From the NCBI GenBank assembly GCA_019747815.1, contig JAIEQJ010000050.1:1-64000 (forward strand): a DNA stretch of 64,000 nucleotides, given 5' to 3'. Below are positions 27,952-38,159 of this stretch, in pieces. The stretch comes from Hyphomonadaceae bacterium (GTDB taxonomy: Bacteria; Pseudomonadota; Alphaproteobacteria; Rhizobiales; Hyphomicrobiaceae). Position numbers and translations under genes: made by a program. The notes beneath the pieces are model-generated. The model was not told the DNA's origin, ran no database searches, and worked only from the letters and a program-made list of their open reading frames with translations. Numbering within the stretch: the first letter of the stretch is position 1; every line of letters starts with the position of its first letter.

Positions 27952-29442
27952 TTAGCGTGACGACTGGATGACGTGGGCGGCGATGCCGGCATGACCGCTC
28001 GCTAGGGTCAAGCACCCCAACAGCACCATGCTGATCAGCATGGCGGTCACGGTTGCGGCGCGCCAGCCGTTGCTCGACACCGGCACGGGCATCCGAAGTT
28101 GGCTAGGCGCTCTGCCGTAGCTGCCATGCTCACGCGTGTAATGCGCGAGCTGCGACTGCAGTGTCTGCCGATAGTGGGCAAGCGGCTTATGCCTCGCAGC
28201 AAGACAGAACCAGGAAAGCGCTACCGCCTGCAGCATGAGCATGATCGCCATGGCGCAGCGATGCGCTTCGACGGGATAGTGGTCCTGCACCGGAGGCCAC
28301 TGCTCGATGACGAGCCCGGTGGCGCATTGGATGGCGAAAGCTGACCCCACGTGCAGAATGTTGAGCGCCGCGTTGGCGCGTCCTGATGCTTCCTTTGGGA
28401 AGTATTCGGCAAGGGTGGCGTAGCTCAACACCGTCGCGGCGCCCGCTGCAGCGATCAGGGCCCATGGCAGTAATGCCGGAACGGCCCAGCCGAGGACGAG
28501 GACCATCTGTGCCAGCATGGAAACGCCGAGGGTGGCCGCGAGCACCTGGTGCGTCTTGATGCCGTGCCGGCGCAAGCGGTCGGCGGCGAGGCCGAGCAAC
28601 AAGCCACTGGCACTGACGGCGATCGCCATGATCCCCAGCATGTGCACGACACCACCGCGATCCAAACCGTCGACGTCCTTCAACCAGGGTGCTGCCCATA
28701 GGCCCTGCAGCGACCAGGATGTCCCCACACCAAGCGCCGAGAGGGGCGCAAGGCGCCAGAAGCGTCGGTCGCAATAGATGGCTCCGAGACCGAGCGGGCG
28801 CCGACCGTTCTTGGGCTTCGGCAGGCAGCAGTCCGGCACGAGGAGCAGCACCAGGATGGCTGCGACTGCGCTCAATCCGCCCAGGAGCGCAAACAGGCCG
28901 CGCCAGCCGACGACCTGCACCACGACTTCGGCTGGGGCGGTCGCGGTCACGGCACCGAGTGCCCCGAGCATGACGAACCAACCGTTGACGAGGGCTACCC
29001 GCTCCGGCGGGAACCACAGCACGATGGCCTTGAAGCCGGCCATCAGGGCCAAGGCGACGCCGAGCCCAATCACGGCGCGTCCGACGATCAGGCCGGTCAG
29101 GCTGTCGGCGAGGGCGAACACCAGCGCGCCGGCGCTGGCGAGCAGCAACAGCACGCTTTGGATGGTGCGCGGCCCGTGGCGGTCGAGCAGCACGCCGAAC
29201 GGCAGCTGTGCCGCGGCGAACACCAGGAAGTAGACCGACGTCAGCAGACCCAGATCAGCGGCGCCGAGGCCGAGCTCGGCCGTCAGGTCAGTTGCGATCA
29301 ACGCGTTGATGGTGCGGAACAGATAGGACAGGTAGTAGCCGGCGGCGAACGGCAGTAGCACGCAGCCGACAAGGCGCGATCGAGTCACGGTTCCCCCAAG
29401 GCGATAGTTCGGCGCGCGAGCAGCGCGCGATAGGTCCCTCAC
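27952..29442 (-). CDS. MFS transporter (start uncertain; may begin ~29388)
   Basis: Multiple TM helices; LGLLTSVYFLVFAAAQLPFGVLLDRHGPRTIQSVLLLLASAGALVFA signature. Confidence 0.85.
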   Translation of the reverse strand: MRDLSRAARAPNYRLGGTVTRSRLVGCVLLPFAAGYYLSYLFRTINALIATDLTAELGLGAADLGLLTSVYFLVFAAAQLPFGVLLDRHGPRTIQSVLLLLASAGALVFALADSLTGLIVGRAVIGLGVALALMAGFKAIVLWFPPERVALVNGWFVMLGALGAVTATAPAEVVVQVVGWRGLFALLGGLSAVAAILVLLLVPDCCLPKPKNGRRPLGLGAIYCDRRFWRLAPLSALGVGTSWSLQGLWAAPWLKDVDGLDRGGVVHMLGIMAIAVSASGLLLGLAADRLRRHGIKTHQVLAATLGVSMLAQMVLVLGWAVPALLPWALIAAAGAATVLSYATLAEYFPKEASGRANAALNILHVGSAFAIQCATGLVIEQWPPVQDHYPVEAHRCAMAIMLMLQAVALSWFCLAARHKPLAHYRQTLQSQLAHYTREHGSYGRAPSQLRMPVPVSSNGWRAATVTAMLISMVLLGCLTLASGHAGIAAHVIQSSR

Positions 29443-29454
29443 GTGCGGGCGGTT

Positions 29455-29775
29455 TCAGCCTTCGTCTTTGCGGTCGCGCCGCCACAGCAGGCGTGCCACG
29501 CCGTCCTCGGACGTTTCCAGCAGTGCGCCCCAGATCGGCTGCGGCAGGGTAGGATCGTCGAGCTTGACGCGCAGGTAGGTCTCCTCAGAGTTCTGCTTGG
29601 TCTTGCGCCAGGCCGCGCCGATCTCCGAGGCGCCGGCCATGATGCGGAAATCTGGCGACGCATTCCCCTCCTTGCGGTCGTTGGCGAGGATGCTGACTTT
29701 GGCGGTCAGCGTGAGGGTGCGAATCGTGCCGGCGTAGCCGTCCTTCACGGCCGAGAATGTTCCGATCACAGGCAT
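29455..29775 (-). CDS. DUF736 family protein
   Basis: MPVIGTFSAVKDGYAGTIRTLTLTAKVSILAND...SPDFRIMAGASEIGAAWRKT. Confidence 0.9.
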   Translation of the reverse strand: MPVIGTFSAVKDGYAGTIRTLTLTAKVSILANDRKEGNASPDFRIMAGASEIGAAWRKTKQNSEETYLRVKLDDPTLPQPIWGALLETSEDGVARLLWRRDRKDEG

Positions 29776-29788
29776 GAGCTGTCCTCCC

Positions 29789-31057
29789 TTACTGGCTGGA
29801 CGGTTGGCGATAGGGTCGCAGGACCAGGTCCTTGTGCACGATCACGCGCAGCGGCCAGCCCGGCCGCACGGTGATGGTGGGCTGCACGTTGAGGTTCTTC
29901 TCGACCAGGCGCTGGCCGGCACGGTTGGTGGTGGCCTGCGTCGACTGCTGCAAGGCTCGGATGAGGTCGCTGTCGGAGGAGCCGAACGCGAGCTGGCTGC
30001 CGACGCCGAGCACGGTGGCCAGCGCCACGCCCTTCAGCAGCTTCCACGTGTGGAGGTCGACCTGATCGGCGAGGCCGGCATAGCCGGCGGTATCGGTGGC
30101 CGGCAGGTTGTCGATCACGACAGAGCTGCCGTCGGGCAGGATGATGCGCTGCCAGATGACGAGCGCACGCTCCTGGCCGAAGGCGACGACGTTGTCGTAA
30201 CGGCCAAGCAGGCGCGACCCCTGCGGGATCAGGAGAAAGCGTCCGGAGACCGTGTCGTAGACGTTCTCCGTGACCTGGGCGATGACGAAGCCCGGCAGAT
30301 CGGAGTTGAGCCCGCTCACCATGCTGGCGGCGATGATGGTGCCGGCCATAAGCTGGTATGGCGAGATCGGCTTCTGCAGGGCGTGCGGATTATAAATCTC
30401 CTTTTCGGGCCCGGACTTGAGGAAGCTCAGCTTACGCCCCTGGTCGGCCGCGCCATCGTTGCCCAGGCCCTCGAGGTCGCCTGCGGCCAAAGCCTTGGCA
30501 CGTTCGGCGGCGCGCAACGCCGACAGGCTCGTCAGGTCGCCGTCCGTTGTTGTCGGAGTGGGCCGCGGCACGGGGTCCGGGCGCGGCACCGGCAGCACGT
30601 CGGTGTGTGAAGGAGCCTTGGCCTGGATGCGGAAGAACACCTGGGACTCGCGCGCCTGCAGTCCCAAGCGCGCCAGTTTGGCCTTCTCCAGCGCCTCCGC
30701 GTCGTCGAGCGCGTCGGGTCGCGGGATCAGCTTCGGCACGCTGGCCGGAAGCTTCGGGTCATCGCCCTTCTTCTCGGTGCGCATGCTGTCGTAGGTTGCC
30801 GGCAGCTTGGAGAGCCCGTCGGTGACGGGCTTATGCTCGACGTTGAAGAGCTCCGGGCGATCGCGCAGCCGCAGGCTCGGCGGCTTCAGCGCGACCAGAA
30901 CCAGGGCGGAGATGAACATCAGCACGACCGCGGCGCCACCGATGAGGACGCGGCGGTTGATGCGGGTTACGGGCTGCGGGCGTGCGCGCAGCTCCAGCGT
31001 TTCAGGAGGAACCTTGGGCTCACCGCCGCCGCCTGACTCTGGTCCTTGGCCTGTCAC
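29789..31057 (-). CDS. trbI: Conjugal transfer protein TrbI (VirB10-like)
   Basis: AGTIIAASMVSGLNSDLPGFVIAQVTENVYDTVSGRFLLIPQGSRLLGRYDN; GTG 31057 overlaps trbG stop (alternative ATG 31075). Confidence 0.93.
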   Translation of the reverse strand: MTGQGPESGGGGEPKVPPETLELRARPQPVTRINRRVLIGGAAVVLMFISALVLVALKPPSLRLRDRPELFNVEHKPVTDGLSKLPATYDSMRTEKKGDDPKLPASVPKLIPRPDALDDAEALEKAKLARLGLQARESQVFFRIQAKAPSHTDVLPVPRPDPVPRPTPTTTDGDLTSLSALRAAERAKALAAGDLEGLGNDGAADQGRKLSFLKSGPEKEIYNPHALQKPISPYQLMAGTIIAASMVSGLNSDLPGFVIAQVTENVYDTVSGRFLLIPQGSRLLGRYDNVVAFGQERALVIWQRIILPDGSSVVIDNLPATDTAGYAGLADQVDLHTWKLLKGVALATVLGVGSQLAFGSSDSDLIRALQQSTQATTNRAGQRLVEKNLNVQPTITVRPGWPLRVIVHKDLVLRPYRQPSSQ

Positions 31058-32052
31058 GGCTGGACCTCGCGCCATACGGCATCGGTGCGAATGATGCGCA
31101 CGACGCGTTGCGGGGCCGTGCCGAGGCGCAGCTCGGCGGCAGCGAACAGCCGGTCGACGATGTAGGTGGTGCCGCGCACGCGATAGTTGACGAGCGCCGA
31201 TTTGCCGTCGGGGCCGATCACGAACAGCGGCGGCGCCTCACTTTGGGCGAGCCCGGAGGGGAACAGGATGTAGACCTTGGCGCCGTCGTCGAACACTTGG
31301 CGCGGCTTCCAAGGCGCATCGCCCTCGATGCGGTAGCGAAAGCGCAGCTGCTCGACGTTGACGCCGGTGTCCGCCACGGCCGCCGCCACGCTGTCGGCGT
31401 CCGCGTTCTGCTTCTTGAGCGCAATCAGGCTAGCGGCCGGGTAGGTCCAGGACACCGAGGCCATGTATGTCCCGGCCGAGGAATGCATCTCGAGGTGGTA
31501 GGTGCGCCGGTCTGTCGTGATGACCAGGTTGGTGTCGAGATCGGCGGCGATCGGCTTGACCAGGATATGGACGACGGCGTCCTTGCCTTCGCCGCTGGTG
31601 GTGTCGCCGACCACCCAGCGCACGGTGTCGCCGGCCGAGACCGACACCAGCTTCTCGCCGGGCTGTAGGGCGATGTCGGTGACCTGGTTGACCGCGGCGT
31701 ACAGCTGGTAGAGCGCGCCCGGTGTGTAGGGATAGACCTGGATGGCATTGATGTAGCCATCCTTGGTCGGCTCGAAGCGCGCGGACTTATGCGCGTCGGC
31801 GATGCGGTCCTTGGGCGGCGTCTCGTCCTTGGCCTCGCCGCGCTTGGGCAACGGCTTCAGCTGGCCGGGCAACGGCAGGGGCTTCGGCACCTCCACGTAT
31901 TGCACCGGCGCTTTGGCCTCGGGCTCACGTCTCGCGGCCTTGAAGGCGGGCGAGTCGAGGATGGGGATCTCTGGCACCTGCACACGGGTGGCGCAGGCGC
32001 CGGCGGCGGCTGCCAAGGTGATGCCGAGCGCGAGCGGACGCAGCGGCGTCAT
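31054..32052 (-). CDS. trbG: Conjugal transfer protein TrbG (VirB9-like)
   Basis: Lipoprotein-like N-terminus, VFDDGAKVYILFPSG...LFVIGPDGKSALVNYRVRGTTYIVDRLF. Confidence 0.92.
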   Translation of the reverse strand: MTPLRPLALGITLAAAAGACATRVQVPEIPILDSPAFKAARREPEAKAPVQYVEVPKPLPLPGQLKPLPKRGEAKDETPPKDRIADAHKSARFEPTKDGYINAIQVYPYTPGALYQLYAAVNQVTDIALQPGEKLVSVSAGDTVRWVVGDTTSGEGKDAVVHILVKPIAADLDTNLVITTDRRTYHLEMHSSAGTYMASVSWTYPAASLIALKKQNADADSVAAAVADTGVNVEQLRFRYRIEGDAPWKPRQVFDDGAKVYILFPSGLAQSEAPPLFVIGPDGKSALVNYRVRGTTYIVDRLFAAAELRLGTAPQRVVRIIRTDAVWREVQP

Positions 32053-32747
32053 TTTTGCTCTCCTGTGGTGACGTCCTGCGACCAATTGAAGGCGTGTACG
32101 TAGATCCCGAGGGGGTTCTTGCGCACGGACTCGACGGTGCGGGGCGGGGTGATGACGATGGAGAACAGGCCCGTCAGCCGGCGCGTGTCCTTGAGGGCGC
32201 CGCCCTCGAAGATGCGTTCTAGCCAGCGCACCTGAAACGATGCCTCCGAGGCGCGCACCACGCTGGTGACCTCAACGGCGACGGTCTCGCGGCCGACGCG
32301 CGCGAATGGGTCGTTGTCGCGCGCGTATTCGTTGAGGGTCAGGGCGGCGCGATCGGTGACGAAGTCGTAGGCCTTGAGCCAGTTCTGCCGCACGACCACC
32401 GGATCGAACGACAGCGAGCGCACGTTCTCGACGAAGCGCGCCAGGTGGAAGGCGATCTGCGCGTCGTTGGGCTTGTAGGCTTCGGCTGCTGGTCCGACCG
32501 CGCGGGCGCCACCCTTGGGGTCGACCTCGACGATGTAGGGCGTGGCCGATCCCGAACGTCCCAGCCACAACAGTATGCCGGCGAGCACTAGCGACAGCAG
32601 CAACGAGCCTAGTGCCATCAGGCGCCAGTTGTGCGCCTGCACGCGGGCGCTGCCGATGCGCTCGTCCCAGACCTGCGCGGCCTTCTGGTAGGGCGTCACC
32701 GGCTCGGGCGTTTCGCCGTAGCGCAATCCGGCGCGTTTGAATGACAT
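32049..32747 (-). CDS. trbF: Conjugal transfer protein TrbF (VirB8-like)
   Basis: TPYQKAAQVWDERIGSARVQAHNWRLMALGSLLLS... Confidence 0.92.
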   Translation of the reverse strand: MSFKRAGLRYGETPEPVTPYQKAAQVWDERIGSARVQAHNWRLMALGSLLLSLVLAGILLWLGRSGSATPYIVEVDPKGGARAVGPAAEAYKPNDAQIAFHLARFVENVRSLSFDPVVVRQNWLKAYDFVTDRAALTLNEYARDNDPFARVGRETVAVEVTSVVRASEASFQVRWLERIFEGGALKDTRRLTGLFSIVITPPRTVESVRKNPLGIYVHAFNWSQDVTTGEQK

Positions 32748-32756
32748 GGGATGCCT

Positions 32757-34058
32757 CTAGGTCTTGTCCTTGAGATCGGGTCCTCCGCCGGCGGCGGGGC
32801 GGTCGCCCTCGCGCAGGGCATGCGCCGCCACCAGGCCGGCCTGGGTTGCGCGCTGACGACGCGCCAGGCTCCGCGCCCAACCCGGTGCACCGCCCGACGG
32901 CGTTCCGCCGCTCGGCGTGCCACCGCCCGGAGTGCCCCCATCGGGCGGACCGTCCGTTCCGGACGTGGGCGCGGCATCGCGGTAGCCTTGCGCCGCGCCG
33001 TGCCGGTAGGCATCGCGCACGGGGCCGGTGTAGGCAGCGAGCGCCCGCGATGCCGGCGCGCTGACCGTAGTGCGGCCCACGCCGCGCATGCCGCCGGCTT
33101 CGTAGGCGGCGCCGACACGTCCAGTCAGAGAAGCAGCCGCTTGCACGGTGCTACCGGCAGTACGTCCCGCGAGCCGCGCGGCGCCGCCCGCGAGCATGCC
33201 GCCGGCGATGCCCGTACCGGCGAGTGCCGCCGTCGTGGCAACGGCCGAGCCGGCGCCCAGCTGTGGCGCACCGGAGATGAGGCCTGCGGCGAGGGCAGGC
33301 ACGAACATGGCGAGACCGAACACCGCGATGGCGGCGAGGATGGTGGAGGCGGCCTGCGTCAGCGTGATCTCGCCGGTCGGCCGGATCAGGGTGCCGAACA
33401 GCGTGGCACCGATGCCGACGACGATGGCCAGCACCATCAGCTTGATGCCGGAGGAGATGACGTTGCCGAGCACGCGCTCGGCCAGGAAGGCGGTGTGGCC
33501 GAACAGGGCGAACGGCACCAGCACGAAGCCGGCGAGCACGGTCAGCTTGAACTCGATGATGGTGATGAAGAGCTGCACCGACAGGACGAAGAAGGCGAGC
33601 AGCACGATCAGCCAGGCCAGCATCAGCACGGCGATGGTGACGAAGTTGGAGAAGAAGGTGGTGATGCCGATCAGCTCGCCGGCCTTCTCGAGTAGGGGCC
33701 GCGACGCGGTGAAGCCGGTCGAGGCAACGAACCCGGGCCGCATCAGATCGGCAGCCGTCAACGCCGTGCCGCTGGCCTTGAGCCCGAGGCCGGCGAAGGA
33801 CTGGAAGATGATGTCGGCCAGCCCCTTGAAGTTATTCAGCAGCAGGGCGAAGAAGCCGACGTACAGGACCTTGCGGATCAGCTGGGCGATGACGTTGTCG
33901 TCGCCCATCAGCGCCCAGAACAGGCCGGCCAGCGTGATGTCGATGGCGACCAGGATGCTGGTCAGGAAGGCGACCTCCCCGGAGATCAACCCGAAGCCGG
34001 AGTCGATGTAGCGGCTGAAGGTCTCGGTGAAGCGGTCGATGATGGCGAGGTCGTCCAT
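32757..34058 (-). CDS. trbL: Conjugal transfer protein TrbL (VirB6-like)
   Basis: MDDLAIIDRFTETFSRYIDSGFGLISGEVAFLTSILVAIDITLAGLFWAL. Confidence 0.92.
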   Translation of the reverse strand: MDDLAIIDRFTETFSRYIDSGFGLISGEVAFLTSILVAIDITLAGLFWALMGDDNVIAQLIRKVLYVGFFALLLNNFKGLADIIFQSFAGLGLKASGTALTAADLMRPGFVASTGFTASRPLLEKAGELIGITTFFSNFVTIAVLMLAWLIVLLAFFVLSVQLFITIIEFKLTVLAGFVLVPFALFGHTAFLAERVLGNVISSGIKLMVLAIVVGIGATLFGTLIRPTGEITLTQAASTILAAIAVFGLAMFVPALAAGLISGAPQLGAGSAVATTAALAGTGIAGGMLAGGAARLAGRTAGSTVQAAASLTGRVGAAYEAGGMRGVGRTTVSAPASRALAAYTGPVRDAYRHGAAQGYRDAAPTSGTDGPPDGGTPGGGTPSGGTPSGGAPGWARSLARRQRATQAGLVAAHALREGDRPAAGGGPDLKDKT

Positions 34059-34156
34059 GGCTGGTTCCCGCGTGGTTCGTTCTTCGGGCAAAGCTTCGCT
34101 GGTGGCGTGCCTCGGGCGGCACGCCGGTTGCAGGCTCGATGCGGGTCAAATTTCGG

Positions 34157-34879
34157 CTAGCGGCTGTAGGCGGTGCCGATGCCGAGGAAGCTTTTGAACC
34201 GCTGGCGCGCCTCGTCCTCGCCGGCGATATCGCGGGCTCGTTGCATCGTGTCGGCGCGATGCTGAGCGGCCAGCAGGCTTTGCAGGGCGAGGGCCTGTTT
34301 CACGCTGAGGCCGACCAGCTCGTTGCCGGCTTGCGCCACCTCCAGGGCGCCGCTGGCTAAGCGAGAACGGTCCATGGCCTGACCGAGGAGCAGACTGTCG
34401 GCTGCAATGCCGTCGCCGATCTGGCCTTGCAGCAGGGCGGCGCGCCGCAGCGCGTCGTACTGCTCCTGCCAGCGCAGCTGCGCGTTGCGCAGCACCGCAT
34501 CACTCGACAGGCTGAGCGCCACCTCGCGTGGGAACAGGCGCTCGTAGGCCCCTTGCGTGGCCTGCAGGTTGAGCGCGATGCCATTGCCTTGTTGCAGTTG
34601 TCCCTGGAGGGCGGCGAGCGTGCGCTGCAGATCCGGACTGATGCTGCCGCCGAGCCGGGCCAGATTCAGGTCCATGCGTGCGAGCATCTGCGCCTGCGCC
34701 TGCAGCTGGCGAACCTGATTGTTGATCTGCTCCAGCGCGCGCGTGGCGGACAGGAGGTTCTCCTGATAGTTGACCGGATCGAACACGGTGAGCTGTGCCG
34801 CGGTGCGCGGCACGCAGCTCGACAGGGTCATCACCACCACGGGGATTGCCAGCGTCATGCGGCGGCGGGCCAACCTCAT
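34157..34879 (-). CDS. trbJ: Conjugal transfer protein TrbJ (VirB5-like)
   Basis: AQLTVFDPVNYQENLLSATRALEQINNQVRQLQAQAQML. Confidence 0.9.
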   Translation of the reverse strand: MRLARRRMTLAIPVVVMTLSSCVPRTAAQLTVFDPVNYQENLLSATRALEQINNQVRQLQAQAQMLARMDLNLARLGGSISPDLQRTLAALQGQLQQGNGIALNLQATQGAYERLFPREVALSLSSDAVLRNAQLRWQEQYDALRRAALLQGQIGDGIAADSLLLGQAMDRSRLASGALEVAQAGNELVGLSVKQALALQSLLAAQHRADTMQRARDIAGEDEARQRFKSFLGIGTAYSR

Positions 34880-37521
34880 CCTCCCCTCCTCTTGCTCTTG
34901 GGCTGTGTGACGCGGAACGGCGACAGGCGCTCGCTGAGCGGCGGGCCGCCGGGAAGGCCAGGCAGCGGCGTCGCGTCGGTGCGGGGTTCGACGCGGGGCG
35001 CCGCTGCCTTCGGTGAAGATGCTGCCGCCGGCAGGGCTTGCTCGGCGGGGGGCGCATCTTCAGCCGGATCGATGGGCGTGCGCGGTGGCAGGGGCGGTGG
35101 CAGCGCTGGCGCTTGCCAGCGTGCGATCAACTCGGCGGCCCAGGCCAGGTCCTTGGCTTCGAGAAAGCGCGCGGCGAAGCCCTGCGGTGTGCCGCCGGCC
35201 ATGCAGCGATCGATGAGGCGCTGGTCATCGGGCGATGAGGCTCCGCACAACGCCAGCGCCACCGGTCCCAGGCCGAGTTCGAACAGTCGATTGCCGCGCG
35301 CGGTCTGGGCGTAGTAGTCGCGTTTGGGGGCGGCCAGGCTCAGGATCTCGACCTGGCGGGTATTGAGGCCGAAGCGCTCGTAGACCGTGCGCGCCTGCGG
35401 TTCCAGCGCCCGGTCGTTGGGCAGGAAGATGCGGGTCGGGCAACTTTCGATCAGGGCGGGCGCGATGCTGGAGCGCTCGATGTCGGCCAGCGACTGCGTG
35501 GCGAACAACACCGCGACGTTCTTCTTGCGCAGGGTCTTCAGCCATTCACGGATGCGGGCCGCGAACAGGGCGTCGTCGAGAAAGGTCCAGGCCTCGTCCA
35601 GGATCAGCAGGGTGGGGCGGCCGTCGAAGCGCGCTTCGAGGCGATGGAATAGGTAGGTCAGCACTGGCGCGATCAGCGCCTTGTGCTGCATCAAGTGCTC
35701 CATCTCGAAGTGCAGCACGTCGGCCGTTGCCAGGGCTTCGCTGGCCCCGTCGAGCAGCCGGCCGTAGGCGCCCTCCAGGGTGTAGGGTGTGAGCGCCGCG
35801 ACCAGCGCGTTGGACTGCATGAGGACGGCGAGGCCGGTGAGCGTGCGCTCCTGTTTGGGTGCGGAGGCCAGGCTGCGCAGCGCGGTCCATACGATATCCT
35901 TCACGTCCGGCGTCACGCGCACGCCTTCGGCCGTGAGCAGGGCGGTGACCCATTGCAGGGCAAAGGCGATCTCGGCGGGCTCGTCGATGCGCGCCAGCGG
36001 CTGCAGCGACAGCGTGCCTTCGAGCCCGAGCTCGATGCTCTCGCCACCCATGGCAAGGGCCGCAGCGCGCGCCGAGCGGCCGCGATCGAACAACACGACC
36101 TGCGCGCCGATGAAGCGGCGGAACTGCAGGGCGAGCAGGGCCAGCAGCACCGACTTGCCGGCGCCGGTCGGGCCGACCACGAGCGCGTGGCCGACGTCGC
36201 CGACATGCAGGTCGAGCCTAAACGGGGTGCTGCCCCGCGTTTCGGTCATCATCAGCGCTGGGCCTGCGAGATGGCGGTTGGCCTCGGGTCCTGCCCACAC
36301 GGCTGACACCGGCATCATGTGTGCGAGGTTGAGGCTGTGCACGATCGGCTGGCGCACATTGGCGTAGGGGTTGCCGGGCAGGCTGCCGAGCCAAGCCTCC
36401 ACGGCGTTGAGGCTCTCGCGGATGGTGACGAAGCCGCGACCGTTGATGATGCGCTCGACGGCCAGCAGCTTGTCGGCGGCATGCTTGGCATCGGCGTCCG
36501 CGACGATGACGGTGGTGGTCAGGAAGCCGAAGGCGACATCGTCCTGGCCGAGCTCCTGCAGCGCCTCGTCGGCGTCGGTCGCCTTGTTGTCGGCATCGGG
36601 ATCGACCAGCGTCGTCTCGCGATTGAACATCACCTCGCGCAGGATCACCGACACCGACTTGCGCTTGGCGAACCACTGCCGCCGCAGTCTGGTCAGCTGG
36701 CGCGTTGCGTCGGTTTTCCCAATGGCGATCCATCGTGTGGTCCAGCGATAGGCGAAACCCAGATCGTTGAGCGCATCGAGCACGCCGGGGGTGGTGACAT
36801 TGGGGAAACCCAGCACTGTGAGCGCGCGCAGGTGCTGGCTGCCTAGCTTGGGATCGACGCCGCCGAGGAAGGGCGTATCGCACAGGATGGCGTCGAGGTG
36901 GGTAGGGATCGCCGGCACGGCGACGGTATGGCGTTTGTCGGAGATGGTGTCGTGCAGGTAGGTGAGCGTGCCGGCGTCGTCGAGAGCCTCGACCTCGGGC
37001 AGGATGCCGGCCAGCATCTGCAGGGCGCGTTCGGTCTCGGTGGCGAACAGGGCGAGCTGCGCCCGCGGCTCGGGCTCCAGGTCGCTGTCGTCGGTGCGCT
37101 CGTAGAGCAACCGCTCGGCGCGGCCCTCGTGCTCAGGGGGCGGCAGGTACAGGAAGGTCAGGTAGTAGCGGCTTTCATGGTGCGCACCGTCGGCGCTGAA
37201 GGAGGCGTAGCGTTCCTGATCGACGAGCCAGCTCGCGGCGTCGGCAAAGCGCGCGCCGGGATACTGGTTGGCCGGCACGCGTTCGGCCTCGAAGAACAGC
37301 GCCCAACCGGCGCCAAAGCGTTTCAGGACATTGTTGAGGCGGGCGCTGACAGAGACCAGCTCGGCCTCGGTAGCGCTGTCGAGGTCGGGCCCGCGATAGC
37401 GCAGCGTGCGCTGGAAGGAGCCATCCTTGTTGAGGACGATGCCGGGCGCCACCAGGCAGGCCCACGGCATGTAGTCGGTGAAACCGAAGGTCTTGCGGCG
37501 GTATTCGGAGAGGTTCAGCAC
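34876..37521 (-). CDS. trbE: Conjugal transfer ATPase TrbE (VirB4-like)
   Basis: VLNLSEYRRKTFGFTDYMPWA; Walker A VVGPTGAGKSVLLALLALQF; ILDEAWTFLDDALF. Confidence 0.93.
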   Translation of the reverse strand: MLNLSEYRRKTFGFTDYMPWACLVAPGIVLNKDGSFQRTLRYRGPDLDSATEAELVSVSARLNNVLKRFGAGWALFFEAERVPANQYPGARFADAASWLVDQERYASFSADGAHHESRYYLTFLYLPPPEHEGRAERLLYERTDDSDLEPEPRAQLALFATETERALQMLAGILPEVEALDDAGTLTYLHDTISDKRHTVAVPAIPTHLDAILCDTPFLGGVDPKLGSQHLRALTVLGFPNVTTPGVLDALNDLGFAYRWTTRWIAIGKTDATRQLTRLRRQWFAKRKSVSVILREVMFNRETTLVDPDADNKATDADEALQELGQDDVAFGFLTTTVIVADADAKHAADKLLAVERIINGRGFVTIRESLNAVEAWLGSLPGNPYANVRQPIVHSLNLAHMMPVSAVWAGPEANRHLAGPALMMTETRGSTPFRLDLHVGDVGHALVVGPTGAGKSVLLALLALQFRRFIGAQVVLFDRGRSARAAALAMGGESIELGLEGTLSLQPLARIDEPAEIAFALQWVTALLTAEGVRVTPDVKDIVWTALRSLASAPKQERTLTGLAVLMQSNALVAALTPYTLEGAYGRLLDGASEALATADVLHFEMEHLMQHKALIAPVLTYLFHRLEARFDGRPTLLILDEAWTFLDDALFAARIREWLKTLRKKNVAVLFATQSLADIERSSIAPALIESCPTRIFLPNDRALEPQARTVYERFGLNTRQVEILSLAAPKRDYYAQTARGNRLFELGLGPVALALCGASSPDDQRLIDRCMAGGTPQGFAARFLEAKDLAWAAELIARWQAPALPPPLPPRTPIDPAEDAPPAEQALPAAASSPKAAAPRVEPRTDATPLPGLPGGPPLSERLSPFRVTQPKSKRRGG

Positions 37522-37787
37522 GACAGCACCCCCTTGTGACGGGCGTGCCGCGACAGCACGGTGAGGAAGGCCGGATCCTTGCGCGTCACCCACACGGCGA
37601 TGGCATGCCCGACCAGCCAGATCAGGCCGCCGGCAATCCACAACCGCAATCCGAGCCCGATCGAGGCGGCCAGCGTGCCGTTGAGGATGGCGAAGCTGCG
37701 CGGCGCGCCGCCGAGCAGGATCGGCTCGGTCAGGGCGCGATGCAGCACGACCTCGAAGCCGGGGACGGAGGAAGGTTGACCAAGCAT
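37515..37787 (-). CDS. trbD: Conjugal transfer protein TrbD (VirB3-like)
   Basis: VLHRALTEPILLGGAPRSFAILNGTLAASIGLGLRLW. Confidence 0.9.
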   Translation of the reverse strand: MLGQPSSVPGFEVVLHRALTEPILLGGAPRSFAILNGTLAASIGLGLRLWIAGGLIWLVGHAIAVWVTRKDPAFLTVLSRHARHKGVLSC

Positions 37788-37810
37788 GCGGTGTGCGCTC
37801 CCGTGTGGGT

Positions 37811-38152
37811 TCAGTTGATCAAGGCGCCGCCGGCGAAGGAGAAGAACGAGAGAAAGAACGAGGTGGCGGCGAAGGCGATGGAGAGGCCGAACACGATCTG
37901 GATCAAGCGTCGGAGGCCGCCACCCATGTCGCCGAAGGCGAGGCTCAGGCCGGTGACAATGATGATCACCACCGCCACGACCTTGGCGACGGGGCCCTCG
38001 ATCGATTCCAGGATGCGCTGCAGAGGCGCTTCCCAGGGCATGCCCGAGCCGGCGGCTTGCGCGGCATCCGTGACGATGACGGTCACCATGGCCACCGCCC
38101 AGCCTGCGAGCGTGGCTCGCAGCAGCGCGGGAAGCAGGGGGCTATCGCACAT
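37811..38152 (-). CDS. trbC: Conjugal transfer protein TrbC (VirB2-like pilin)
   Basis: Signal peptide, GSGMPWEAPLQRILESIEGPVAKVVAVVIIIVTGLSLAFGDMGGGLRRLIQIVFGLSIAF. Confidence 0.9.
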   Translation of the reverse strand: MCDSPLLPALLRATLAGWAVAMVTVIVTDAAQAAGSGMPWEAPLQRILESIEGPVAKVVAVVIIIVTGLSLAFGDMGGGLRRLIQIVFGLSIAFAATSFFLSFFSFAGGALIN

Positions 38153-38159
38153 GGCTGTC